Below are positions 33,738 to 44,450 of a stretch of 64,000 nt of DNA, piece after piece (position 1 is the first letter of the stretch; every line of letters starts with the position of its first letter). The position numbers were made by a program, and so were the translations under genes. Source of the stretch: Primulina eburnea (taxonomy: Eukaryota; Streptophyta; Magnoliopsida; Lamiales; Gesneriaceae); the NCBI RefSeq assembly GCF_022965805.1, contig NW_027331284.1, forward strand, positions 36,001 through 100,000, read 5' to 3'. The notes beneath the pieces are model-generated. The model had not been told where the DNA came from. It saw nothing but the letters and a program-made list of their open reading frames with translations, and did no database searches.

Positions 33738-34281
33738 ATTTGGCACATCGCACCGTAAATTATCGTACGACCTCAAAAATGATCCGAATGACGAACGGCC
33801 AAAAACATGACCTTTCTAACTTGATTAGACACTGTCCAGTCCAAGGCCATGGGCTAAAAGCCGACCGAGAACTCGAACGAGCCTCTGAACCGTCACAGCA
33901 ACTTGCTGTCAAAAAAATACAGCAGCTGCTCACTTGTTTTCCTTGTGTTGTTTTCGAGTCCGCCGGCCATTGGGGCTTACACCACCGACCAGAGACCCTT
34001 AACAACATCCCAAGGAAGGATTTGAACCATGGCTAAGGGCAAAAGACCAGCCACAATTCGCACCAATCCAGCAAACATCAGAAAAGATTCACCCGAGAGC
34101 ACAAATTCTGCGCGTCGAGCATTGTTCTTGTTTTGCTGTCACGGATCGTTCCATTGGCCATTTGATTGACCATGGCACAATCTAGACATCTAGGGGCATG
34201 GTATGAACCGTGGCTAAGGGCCATAGGCCAACCAAGATCCATACCAAACCACCAAACTCGAAATACATATGCTGTCCAAAA
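33738..34281 (-). repeat. Gypsy LTR fragment, minus strand
   Basis: The minus strand matches the middle of the LTR at 52.3-53.05 kb and 13.1-13.3 kb (GGCTTTTAGCC, CTTGGACTGGAC, TTTTTGGCCGTT). It abuts a plus-strand LTR end at 34282, forming a fold-back junction. Confidence 0.65.
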
Positions 34282-34570
34282 ACTGAAGGGCCGAGGACGG
34301 GGACCAGTGAGCCGGCTTGGGTCGGCAGTAGTGGCACCCGAGGACCTCAGCGCAGCATTTATTATCTTTCCGCAAATAATATTTTTATCAGTCATTTGAT
34401 ATTTTTAAATTGTACTTGTTCGCAAACTTTATTGTTCTTCCGCTGCAATAATTTGAAACATTGAACTTGATTCACCAGTGATTTTATGAATGAGGCTGTT
34501 TAAGTTCTTTTAAAAAAGAAAATTTTTAATTTCCGCAAATTTTCAAAGTAATGATTTTCGGGCCTTTATA
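34282..34570 (+). repeat. Gypsy LTR 3' end, plus strand
   Basis: From GGGCCGAGGACGGGGACC to CGGGCCTTTATA it follows the last 290 bp of LTR 1 and LTR 2. No primer-binding site follows. Confidence 0.75.
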
Positions 34571-35379
34571 AGGTCGTTCAAGAAATCACGTCGAAGTACC
34601 GCTCGAGTATAGAGAAAGGGGCGATCCACTTTCTGCAGTCGAGTATCCACGTTCTAGCAATTTAAAATACTGTAAGTGGGCTATTTTCAAACTTTAAAAT
34701 CTCGAATCTATGTATTCATGTTTTCGATTTTACAAGAAAAATAAACAGTCGAGTGCAATCTTCTTTCTACTCTTTTTTTGTATTGTCATGCGATTTTAAA
34801 AGCACTGTGAGGAGTCGACTGTATACGGGAGGGAATCCCAACCACGACGTACCCTTACGCGGTGGGGGACATAACCGCTATACGGCCTCGCCCCCTTAGA
34901 GGAGTAAAAATTAGGGACTGACGTCAGTAAACCGTAGAAAGTAGATGAGTCGCAGTGCTGTGTCAATGTTATGCATGTTTATGAAGTATGTATGCAAGTC
35001 GTGTTTTATGATTCGAAATTATGCATGTTGTCTTTATTGTGCTCGATTTTCCCCCATTTACTGAGTATTCCCAAAATACTCACCCCCCTCCCCAGATAAG
35101 CACGAAGAACAGATTGAGGAGGAAGAATCCGAGCAGTTTTGGGGATGGTGAAAGTTCGAGAAAGTTGATTATGTTTAAGTTATTTTATTTCAGAATTACG
35201 TTTCCGCATTAAAAATCTGTCGTCTTATTTATTTTGGCAATTGTAAGGACAATGGTTATTTAATTTGAGATTATGATATTAAACTGGTTCGGTACATACT
35301 GTGCTACAAGAGGCTTGTTGTTGCGATTATGTGATTGTCAAACAACGCCGGTGTCCTTCTCGAGTTTCGGGGCGTGACA
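34571..35379 (+). repeat. 3' fragment of a different gypsy LTR
   Basis: This differs in sequence from the other LTRs. It ends TTCGGGGCGTGACA, a normal LTR end, and carries an internal TGAGTATT/AATACTCA hairpin near 35061. The 5' part is missing, and no ORF is recognisable. Confidence 0.6.
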
Positions 35380-36860
35380 TGTGATTGTCAAAAAACGGAA
35401 GGCGTAGCGACGGTTTTAATAAAACCATCGCTATTATAGCGACGGTTTTTCCTAAATCGTCGCCTATTAAATTTAGCGATAATTTACTAACACCCGTCGC
35501 TATAATAGCGACGGGTTTATTAAAACCGTCGCTATATTAGCGACGGTTTTTCATCAACCGTCGCTAATATTGCGACAATTCCACAAACCGTCGCCCATGT
35601 GCGACGGTCTTGTATTCTACCGTCGCTATGTTAGCGACCGTTTTCAATCAACCATCGCTTAATTTTAAAGCCGACGAGTTTTATCAAAACAGACACTATA
35701 GAGCGATAGTTTAGATAAACCATCGTTTAATTTGATAAGCAACGGTTTTCATAAAACCATCGCTATATAACGACGGTTCAAGCTAAATATAGCGACGGAT
35801 TTTACGAAAATGTCGCTAAATATAGCGACGGGTTTTTAAAACCGTCGCTAATATTAACGACGGTTTTGTATAAACCGTCCCTTAATATTAACGACGGTTT
35901 CTTAAAACCGTCCCAAAAATAGCGACGGTCTTCTTCCAAAGAAGCGTCGCTATAAGCGACGGGAGTTGAATAACCGTGGCTTCTAGAATGCGACGCAGCC
36001 TCTGGTGACGGATCGCGAAACCGTCGCCTTACCCTTTTCATTATCTAAATATTAACTCCAAACTATAACAAAAGAATCATTAATATTTTCAATATCAATC
36101 TTCATAGTTTAATCTAAAAATTAATGAAACTCTAATCAAATAATTGAATGAACAATGATATTAGTATTATTAAACATTAAGAGACCTGAAGTAATTAAAT
36201 TTATGTAATTATCTAATTTTTATGTAACAAAAATCAGCTCAAACAAATGATAAAATATTTTATTTTGTTTAATAAAAAATATTGCCAAAGCCTACTTTTA
36301 TAATATTTGTGGTTCGTCTATAATTATCATATGCTAATAAATATTTCTTTACATAAACCAAATTAATCTTTTAAAATATGATATCATCTATAACAATTTC
36401 ATAAATTTGAAATAATAAAATACTATCATATTTAAGTAATTATTCTAGTTAATTATAAGAAAATAATATAAAAATTCTTTCTAAATTTTTTAATATAAAA
36501 TCAAGATTTTGTTTTTTTATTTCTGTGATATCATAATTTTGTGTGTTGTGTGTGTATTTGTATACTCAATCAGGAGTAGGTCTCTTGTGAGACAGTTTCA
36601 CGAATCTTTATCTGTGAGACGGGTCAACCCTACCGATATTAACAATAAAAAATAATACTCTTAGCATAAAAAGTAATATTTTTCATGGAAGATCCAAATA
36701 AGAGATCCATCTCACAAAATACGATTCGTGATATCATCTCATATAAGTTTTTGCACTCAATCCGGAAGCCAATTTGCATGATTGAATTTTAGTTAATTTA
36801 GAATAATTTTTTTGCCACAATATAAAATACTTTTCATCAAATCAAGATTCTATGCATTGG
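35380..36860 (+). mobile_element. CACTA DNA transposon, terminal part, copy B (inverted relative to copy A)
   Basis: The GCGACGG / CCGTCGC subterminal array fills about 35396-36030, followed by the same AT-rich DNA and MITE as in copy A, in the opposite direction. The CACTAC terminus itself is missing; the array starts abruptly after an LTR end. Beyond the MITE (36763-36860) the sequence continues into the DNA upstream of UTP11 copy B. That makes capture of the UTP11 segment by a CACTA element possible but unproven. No transposase is seen. Confidence 0.8.
36572..36754 (+). mobile_element. MITE-like element in CACTA copy B with 8-bp duplication
   Basis: It is flanked by ACTCAATC at 36564-36571 and 36755-36762. 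It contains TCTGTGAGACGGGTCAACC. The 8-bp duplication points to the hAT superfamily, though good terminal inverted repeats are not evident. Confidence 0.65.
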
Positions 36861-37499
36861 TGTAACGAACCGTACTTTTCATACTCAACATTTGCGGAAA
36901 AATTAAAAATTTTCTTGAATGTAAACATTCATACGGTCGTCACTCAACATTCTTAAAAATAGATCTCACAATCATTCGTCACCAATAAAAATTTTGCTAA
37001 AAGAAACTGTCTCAAAATATTTCGCATTCAGATATTTAAAAATCAGAGTATTTCTAAACTTCGCATAAAACGTAAACATTGCGGTCCTCGGGTCTAGCCT
37101 GCCACTCAGTCCAAGCCTGCCCCTTGGTCACCACCTCCTGTCTCCTCAACATAGTCACCTGCATCGATCAAGTCTAGTGAGTCTAAAGACTCAACACGTA
37201 TAAACTGGAATAACGAGTACTACATAATAAAATCACATTCAACTTTAAAATAGGACATACATAACTTGAACTTGAACTTGCGTATTAAAACTTGAACATA
37301 CGTACATACATACTTCGACGTGCCATAACTTCAACTTTTCATAAACATGCATACTTGAACATACTTGAACATACATAACTTCATCATTTTGCGTAGAGGA
37401 TGTTTCAAAGCAAGTGACCTGTAACATAATAAATGCCTGATCAGACAAACCACAGTACTGGGCTGACAGGGACGTATCCACTGCCACATACATAAGATC

Positions 37500-37625
37500 C
37501 CCGTTCATAATTTAACGGGCTGGTTGGTCCCCGTTCATAATTTAACGCTTTCCAACCATGATCTAACCCGTTCATAATTTAACGGGCGGATTGGTCCCCG
37601 TTCATAATTTAACGCTTTCCAATCC
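37500..37625. repeat. Tandem array with CCCGTT/AACGGG hairpins in the solo LTR
   Basis: A unit of about 67 bp occurs twice. Each copy contains CCCGTTCATAATTTAACGGG (6-bp arms, 8-nt loop) and a second version in which the right arm has changed to AACGCT. Confidence 0.8.
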
Positions 37626-37933
37626 TAAACATACTTCGGTCACAAGACATTTAGCATACCTCAAAAACTTAAAATATTTTCTTTGCACGTCAACATACTT
37701 ACTTGGCGTTGAGGGATTCGTTGGACTTCGATCGGGGCCGTTGCTGCAACATACTAACATAAACTTGTATACTCAACTCACATAACTTAACGTAGAAATC
37801 ATACTTACTCTCGAGTTCGATCATTACTTAGGACGTTCTAAAATTTCCCATGACACGACCTTGATAATCCTTGCACTAAATCATGACATCAACCTCAAAA
37901 CAAACTATATTATTTCTCCCAAAAATGGAAGGA

Positions 37934-38197
37934 CACGGACCCCGTACCTACACCCGTGTAGGGGTCCGTGTAGGTACTGGAAGTAGACACCGAAAGGAAG
38001 CAAAGGCACGGACCCCGTGTCAGGGTCCGGGTGAGGGTCCGTGTAGGTACTGGAAAAAGACACTAAGTGAAACCCAAAGGCACGGACCCCGTGCCCTCAT
38101 CCGTGTAGGGGTCCGTGTAGATACTGGAAAAAGACGCCGAGGAGAAAACAAAGGCACAGACCCCGTGTCAGGGTCCGTGTACGGGTCCGTGTACCCA
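37934..38197. repeat. Four 73-74 bp tandem units, each a CACGGACCCC/GGGGTCCGTG hairpin
   Basis: Units start at 37934, 38007, 38081 and 38155. Left arms are CACGGACCCC (CACAGACCCC in unit 4) and right arms are GGGGTCCGTG or close variants, at 37961-37970, 38034-38043, 38108-38117 and 38182-38191. The ORF across the array (37883-38203) is a by-product of the repeat. Confidence 0.9.
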
Positions 38198-39652
38198 CTG
38201 TGATCGCGAACTTACGAAAATTCTGAACACCCAATGCTTATTCTTCTAGACTCGATTATACGGACCAAGCACCGACCCCTCGAGACTCATCCTAGCATAC
38301 CATAACATAAATCCAAATTGTACAAACGTTTCAACACAACAATGTTCGTTCTACGACACCCACGACCCAAAATACGGCAATTGACATCAAACTGTTTCGT
38401 ACGACTTCTCATTAGTTCGAGTGCCTATCGACATGAAACGTAACCTCAAAAACACTCTTAACATCATTACTAACATACCCGTACGCAGCAACAATCGCCC
38501 GTCGATTTCCAACGAAGCCTGCAACACTGAAACTTCAAGAATTATCAATATCATAACTTTTCTGAAATGCAGTTTGAGCAGTCCCACAAAAAACGCCATA
38601 CCTCACTCAATATTTGTCCAAAAATTTCGAACCATATATCAAATCGAAGGTATCGAAAAGTTCTACGTTTTTGCCGTTGAAAGTTTTCTCAAAATATGAA
38701 CAGAAAAATCGCAGTATTTGAAAAGACAGCAAAAACGAGTTTTAGATCTAAAACTTTACCCTCTAAATTGATCCGATATATAATCCGCTCAAACTACTAA
38801 CACAACATACACATGGTTTTACGCATAAATAACAACGCACGCATAATATGACATGATCGATGCATCAAGAACAGAATATACGTGCCTTTTGATGGTAAAC
38901 TTTACCGAAACAGCGATACCGATGCGGGAACGGAGCGAGGCTTGATCCGGGACGAACGTGGCTCGATTTTCTTGAAATAAACTCCACAAAATATTGCTGG
39001 AAATTATAAAGGGGGTAGGCGGCTGCTGTAGGGAGGGAGGCCCTAGGTTTTCTATTCTCAAAAATATAAAACTAGAATGAATTTTCATAGTGTGTGTGTT
39101 ACGGCTTTGTGTGTGTGAAAAAGGTGTAAGTGTGTGTGTGTGTGAGGTTAACGTGAGTTAGTGGTGAAGTTAGGGAAAATAATTTGCTTAATCATGAATT
39201 AACCACTAATTTAAATTAAATCAAACACTAACTCACTCAATTTCCTTAATTGAAATAAAACACACACTAATTTTAAAAGTTCTAAACTCTTAAATTACTA
39301 AATACATAAATAAGACTTTTAAAATATTAAAAACTTAATAAATTATTTAAAATGCCCCATTTTTAACTTAAAATAAAATACCACACTTCAAATTACTGAA
39401 AATCGTCACCGGTCTTATCCTCGATCCCGCCTCGAATAATCGCCTAAACATAAAGCTCAAGAAAAACGTTTAAACATGAATCAACTAAACATATTATAAT
39501 TTGAAATAATGCAAATTCATAAATCATGAATTAAAACCCAATTTAATGAAATAAACATGCATTAAAACCATTTAGAAAAATGCATAAGGAATTTAATAAC
39601 TTGCACGCACGTGGTTCATGTGGAGCTCAAATTTTCGGGACGTCACAATTGG

Positions 39653-40995
39653 TGTCTCCTTTAAACCCTAAGCCTTCACCGCTTTCCACAGGCGAGTCTT
39701 CTGTGCTTAATAATTATTTTGAATTTGGTGTAAATACGAAAGAAATCCGTTGTTTTTTTCTGTACCTATAATTTTCGCTGTTTCACGGTTAAATTATTTC
39801 AACTCAAGATTTTTGTTAGCCCTTTATGTTTTCTGTAGTGGTTTTTGCCTTTCTGAAGTGCGTAAATTTATTTTAAAGTTCTGTGAATTTTTTTTTGCTA
39901 GCCTAAAGATGTCGTCTTTAAGGAATGCTATTCCAAGAAAATCTCACAAGGAGCGCGCTCAGCCGTAAGTGTGATTATTTTTTGGGGCCATTAATTTCTT
40001 TATTGCCCGTTTTGAAATATTTTGACGTATATTTCCGGTTCACTCAATTGATGATTTGTTGTGTGTACCAGGCATTTGAGAAGGAAATTTGGGCTGCTCG
40101 AAACACATAAAGATTATGTCATTCGTGCACGAGCATATCACCAGAAGGAGCAGACTTTACTGGTAATTTCTACTACCCTGCGTCTTGTTGGTTTTGATAG
40201 CATTTTATGAACGAAATTTGGCAAGTTCTTATTTTATGTTAAGTCGCTTCTGCGTGTTTATAACAGAAACTTAAGGAAAAAGCAGCATTGAGGAACCCAG
40301 ATGAATTTTACTTCAAGATGATTAAAACAAAAACTGTTGGCGGAGTCCATAAACCTGAGTAAGCTGGAAAATTTTATTTTTATGAGGTTATCTGTTCTCT
40401 TTTGAGGATATTTATTTGAGTGTAATTTGAATATTAGTTGTTGAATGTGGATTTTGTAAAGGAGCCAGGCTAATAAGTACACTAACTAAGAGCTGATGTT
40501 GATGAAGACCCAAGACATTGGATATATTTTGCAGAAGCTGCAAACTGAAAAAAAGGTTTTATTTTAGAGTTTCTGGTTTTTTTGGGTCTCGGATTCTCGA
40601 GATAGTTGTCATGCAGGTTCTTTATTCTGAAATTTAACTTTTTGGATGCAGAAAATTGAAAGACTTAATGGTATGCTGCATTCTCTTGACAATCAGTCAT
40701 CATCCAAACATGTTTATTATGCCGACAACAGGTGAGTGATCAAGCTCTTTTTCTGCTGATTCTTGATAGTTTTCATACCCATTTTTTAGAGTAGTCAATT
40801 TCATGTTATAACAGTTATGTCACCACCAAAGTTTATTCTTTTCTCATTATTAGATATGGTCGCTTCTGATAGCTCAATTAATTTATTTCTTCAAAGTCAT
40901 TTTATTCCCTTTTGCTTTTAGAAAGAACATCTAATATGTAATCTAGGCAATTAAGATAAAACTATCCGAAGGCCAATTTCAAAATTTCAATGACC
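39653..40995 (+). pseudogene. UTP11: UTP11 pseudogene copy B, 5' UTR and exons 1-5
   Basis: Exons with matching phases and GT/AG borders: 39909-39964 (MSSLRNAIPRKSHKERAQP), 40072-40162 (HLRRKFGLLETHKDYVIRAR), 40267-40358 (KLKEKAALRNPDEFYFKMIK), 40462-40555 (ELMLMKTQDIGYILQKLQ) and 40652-40731 (KIERLNGMLHSLDN, HVYYADNR). This is the N-terminal two-thirds of UTP11, a U3 snoRNP/SSU-processome protein for pre-18S rRNA processing. A TAA at 40487-40489 in exon 4 breaks the frame, while exons 1-3 remain open. Intron 5 is split by the solo LTR at 41001 and continues at 54082; exon 6 would lie beyond the chromovirus, right of the window. It is a pseudogene unless the stop is skipped by splicing. Confidence 0.9.
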
Positions 40996-41000
40996 AAGGG

Positions 41001-42452
41001 TGTAGAACCCGTTAAATCAGACTACGTATAAGCTATGCATAATTTCTAGTATTTAAATAAAAAAATGATTTCTTTCTTATTTTAACCATTTTTAAAGTTG
41101 TTAGTCATGATTATCTATTTTAAAACGCATAAGTATGGTTTTATCTTTTCAGTTAATTAAGTGAAGCCGGACTGGAGTTGGAATATGAAGATAAAATTTA
41201 ATGTTAAGAAAACATTCCTAGAATTTAATTTAAGCCAAAGAATAATTTATTTTATTGATAAAGAATGTTTTAGGATTTTATTTAATTAATTAGGCTTAAG
41301 TTATTAATTAATTTTTTTATGCTCAATAATTAATAAAAACCTAAATTAAATTGTGTGACCAATTAGGATAAAATAATCTAGGCCTATTTTAATTAATAAA
41401 TTGTAACTTAATATGTTAGTAAATTTAAATTAAGAATTTCCCAAAAAAAAAACGCAAATCCACAACGGTTCACGAAAACCGTTGTCGTTTCTCCGAAAAA
41501 ACACGCTAATCCACGAAAACCGTTGTCGTTTCTCCGAAAAAACACGCTAATTCACTAAAACCGTTGTTAAAAAGCAAAAGACAACGGTTTTTTTTTCTTT
41601 TGAGTGTGGTTGAATGCATATTTTGTTGTAGTGTTGATTCACTAAAATACATAATTAGTGTTTAAACATTGGACATTTAAAATACATGAATTAATCAACA
41701 AATTTCGCTTGCAATTACTAGCAAGTTCGGCCACCCCATGAATCTACTCATTTGTGATTGGCAATTCTTCATCCTAGTCAACCTTGGTTGGCCTTCATGG
41801 AATAAATCATTTCCTCACATTTAACTCATAAATTAGTGATAATTTAAACTCCATTATATACCTAAGCAAAACACCACCTAATCTATCCAACCACAAAACA
41901 CGTGCAGCAAGAAGAGTGAGAAAAACAAATTGGATTTGTCAATCAACCTTGTCCCTTGCACCTCTAACTTTAATGCATGGCATGACCCTTTATTTTTCCT
42001 GGTAACATTCCCCTCATTTCCTAGCATTTTCCCCACTCTCCACCTTCAAAAGTTTCAGTAGCAAACAGCAGCAAAAAAATAAAAAAAATCGTGAGCTTCA
42101 TCGAGAGAAACAAGAAACAAAAACAAGGCTCCGTCTTCGCCGCGTCGTCTTCGCCGTATCATTTTTTTTGTTTTCTTTGTAAACAAATTTCAGGCATGTT
42201 TATATCATTCTTTGCTCTTCAATCAAGTCTTATAAATATTTTAAAACATCACATGTTCATGATTTATGCAGCAAAAACCGAAATTATTCAGCAACACCAC
42301 CGAAAAATTCTGCACAGATTTTTTAGTTCTCTCTTGTGCTTCACGTTTTTGTTGGTTCTGTGGTTTCAGGAGGTTGGCTCGATTCCAGGCACCCAAGACT
42401 GCATCTAGACACAATATAGGGTGTGTTAGGAAGGTGGTAGTCCATTGGTTTC
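41001..42452 (+). repeat. Gypsy solo LTR, left part (interrupted by the Angela-like copia)
   Basis: It starts TGTAGAACCCGTTAAATCAG; its right part is 52259-54081. AAGGG flanks the complete LTR (40996-41000 and 54082-54086). Without the nested element it is about 3.3 kb. The GC-rich block and a degenerate TTTGTTT/AAACAAA hairpin lie near 42120-42190. Confidence 0.88.
41447..41633 (+). mobile_element. Small CACTA-like non-autonomous fragment in the solo LTR
   Basis: ACAACGG/CCGTTGT words repeat in both directions, including a 41-bp tandem duplication (41471-41511 and 41512-41552). The right end reads TTTTGTTGTAGTG, the complement of a CACTACAAC-type terminus. A matching left terminus was not found. 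Confidence 0.45.
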
Positions 42453-44436
42453 TGTTGGATCCGGTTTTCTACACGCCCAAACGCAGCGGAAGATTTAAAA
42501 TTTTTATTTTATTTTGAAAAACAAAATAATATTGCTTTAGGCGCTCGTATGATTTATCAAAACATTCATAGGGAGTAAATCATTATACCTTTGGTGAATT
42601 AATTCACGTGGCTCCAACTATTCCGGGGTTAGCGGAGATAGCTCTTGATGATTCCCTACGAACTTTCTTCAAAGAAATCCTTCTATCAAGTCCACGACTA
42701 GATAGTGTGTTCCTCTTTCAAATTGCACTAGAGAATGAGAAAGAGATTTTGCGTAGGAGAGAAAATAATTGAGAGAAGGCACAATTTTCTTTTCTTTAAA
42801 ACAAGTGGCCGATTTCCCCTTTTAGAATGAGTGGAGTCTCACGTAATTTTTGTTTGGTGGCTAGGGTTTAGATGGTTAAATGTGTTATTTATAATAAATT
42901 AAACCCTAATTACATAATTAACATTAATGAGCTTGATTTAATTAATTGGGCTAGTCCAACTAGTTTAATTAATTTAATTAAAGCTCATTAAAACTTTAAT
43001 TATTTATTATGTTGGACTTGTACTCCTACAAGCCCATTAAACATAATACACACCACATTTAATTTATTAATTAATCAACTCAACTTTTGAGCTTAATAAA
43101 TTAAATACATTATAAATTCAACATTTGAATTTATTATTTAAATTATGAATTCAACTACTTGAATTTACATCACCTCCAAAATTTAATATTTAATAAACCC
43201 AACATTTGAGTTTAATAAATTAAATTCTCAAATTTTATAAATTCAACTCTTTGAATTTATTCTCTCAAAATTTAATTATCATAAATTCAACTCCTTGAAT
43301 TTACTATATAATATAAATTCAACTTTTGAATTTATTCTCTCAACGGGAACAAACAATCCAGTACTTGTGTGACCCTCAATGGTTCAGGGATACAGCTAGC
43401 CGTGGGTTCACAACTCTTTGTGATTCAGGACAGAATCCTTTATTCGGGCTTACCCTAGTTAGCCCCATTCTTTCTATCAACACCTTGATCAAGAATGTCA
43501 GAACTCATTTCTGATAGCACCCATCGGATCATGGTAAGAGCGTCTAGTAGCATCGCCCCATGATCCCCTAGGTATCACTGATAGTGCCTGCAAGAACCAG
43601 TCGATTATGATTAACGTACAGTACGGTCCCTTCATCTCATATATCCCGATCGAATCTGCAACCATTGGTTCATCGAGGGTTGCATATTAATTCGATAACT
43701 ATTTGATAACTATAATAGTGGCATCGCGTGTACTATTTGGAGAACTCCTTCTCCAACGTACATCTCGTACTCTGGCCAGAGATTCCATGCACTATTATTT
43801 CATTAGATCACATAGGATATCCACACCCGTAGGTGAGCGGTGAATCCCCGACTACAATACACTGGCTCCTATATGTGTCGCAATTGTACCCAACCTCGCC
43901 ACCTGATGACTCTCCTGGAGCCGGTAAACGAGTCAAAGCACAGCCCTAGCATATAGAGCCTCAGTGTTGTCCCGGGTCGTAAGGACTAATGGTGTACAAT
44001 CATAACCACGGACTTATCCTCTCGATGAATGATAACCACTTGGAAAGTCCGAGGGAGGGTTGTTCGGTATAATCATCATATGACTACCCATCTGCATGTT
44101 TGGACATCTCCATGCCCTTACCAAGAAACGCAGTACACAACATCACAGATGCTAGTCTCAAGCTCAAGCGACCTTTATCCATGTTTTAGGCGGCTGAATC
44201 GACTAGGAACGAATTTAGATCATACAGTATTTACAAACGAGTTTCAACATCGAATTACGATTCATTTGTATTAAAGTATGATCAAGGTCTTTATCTATGT
44301 TAGATAACATGGGTATACAGATAAAGAATTAACAAACCATGAAATAATGAATTATATTAAAATAAAGATTGTTTATTACACTTGAGTCAATAAAATCCCT
44401 AGTCAACAGTTGACTTGTAGGGCATCTACTCTAACA
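42453..44436 (-). repeat. 3' LTR of the Angela-like element
   Basis: 1984 bp. It contains an AT-rich array of AAATTCAA...TTGAATTT palindromes at about 43075-43345. It is nearly identical to the 5' LTR. Confidence 0.95.
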
Positions 44437-44450
44437 ATCTCCCACTTGCC

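Larger units (their letters stand above)
36861..39647 (-). repeat. Gypsy solo LTR (2.8 kb), minus strand, target duplication ATTGG
   Basis: On the minus strand it starts TGTGACGTCCCGAAAATT (39647) and ends GGTTCGTTACA (36861). ATTGG flanks it at 36856-36860 and 39648-39652. It carries two hairpin-rich tandem arrays (37500-37625 and 37934-38197) and GT-rich microsatellite DNA at about 39090-39145. It lies directly upstream of the UTP11 copy B 5' region. Confidence 0.88.

Noticed and set aside
37883..38203. 106-codon ORF with repeated GPR/VRVGTG motifs
   Set aside because: It simply translates the 74-bp tandem hairpin array in a solo LTR.
39909..40731. Functional UTP11 gene
   Set aside because: A stop in exon 4 and separation of exon 6 by more than 13 kb of retrotransposons plus a chromovirus argue against function.
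43326..44274. ORFs of 62 and 81 codons in the Angela-like LTR (repeated at 51143-52091)
   Set aside because: Present twice only because the LTRs are duplicates; no motif, and on the strand opposite to the element.
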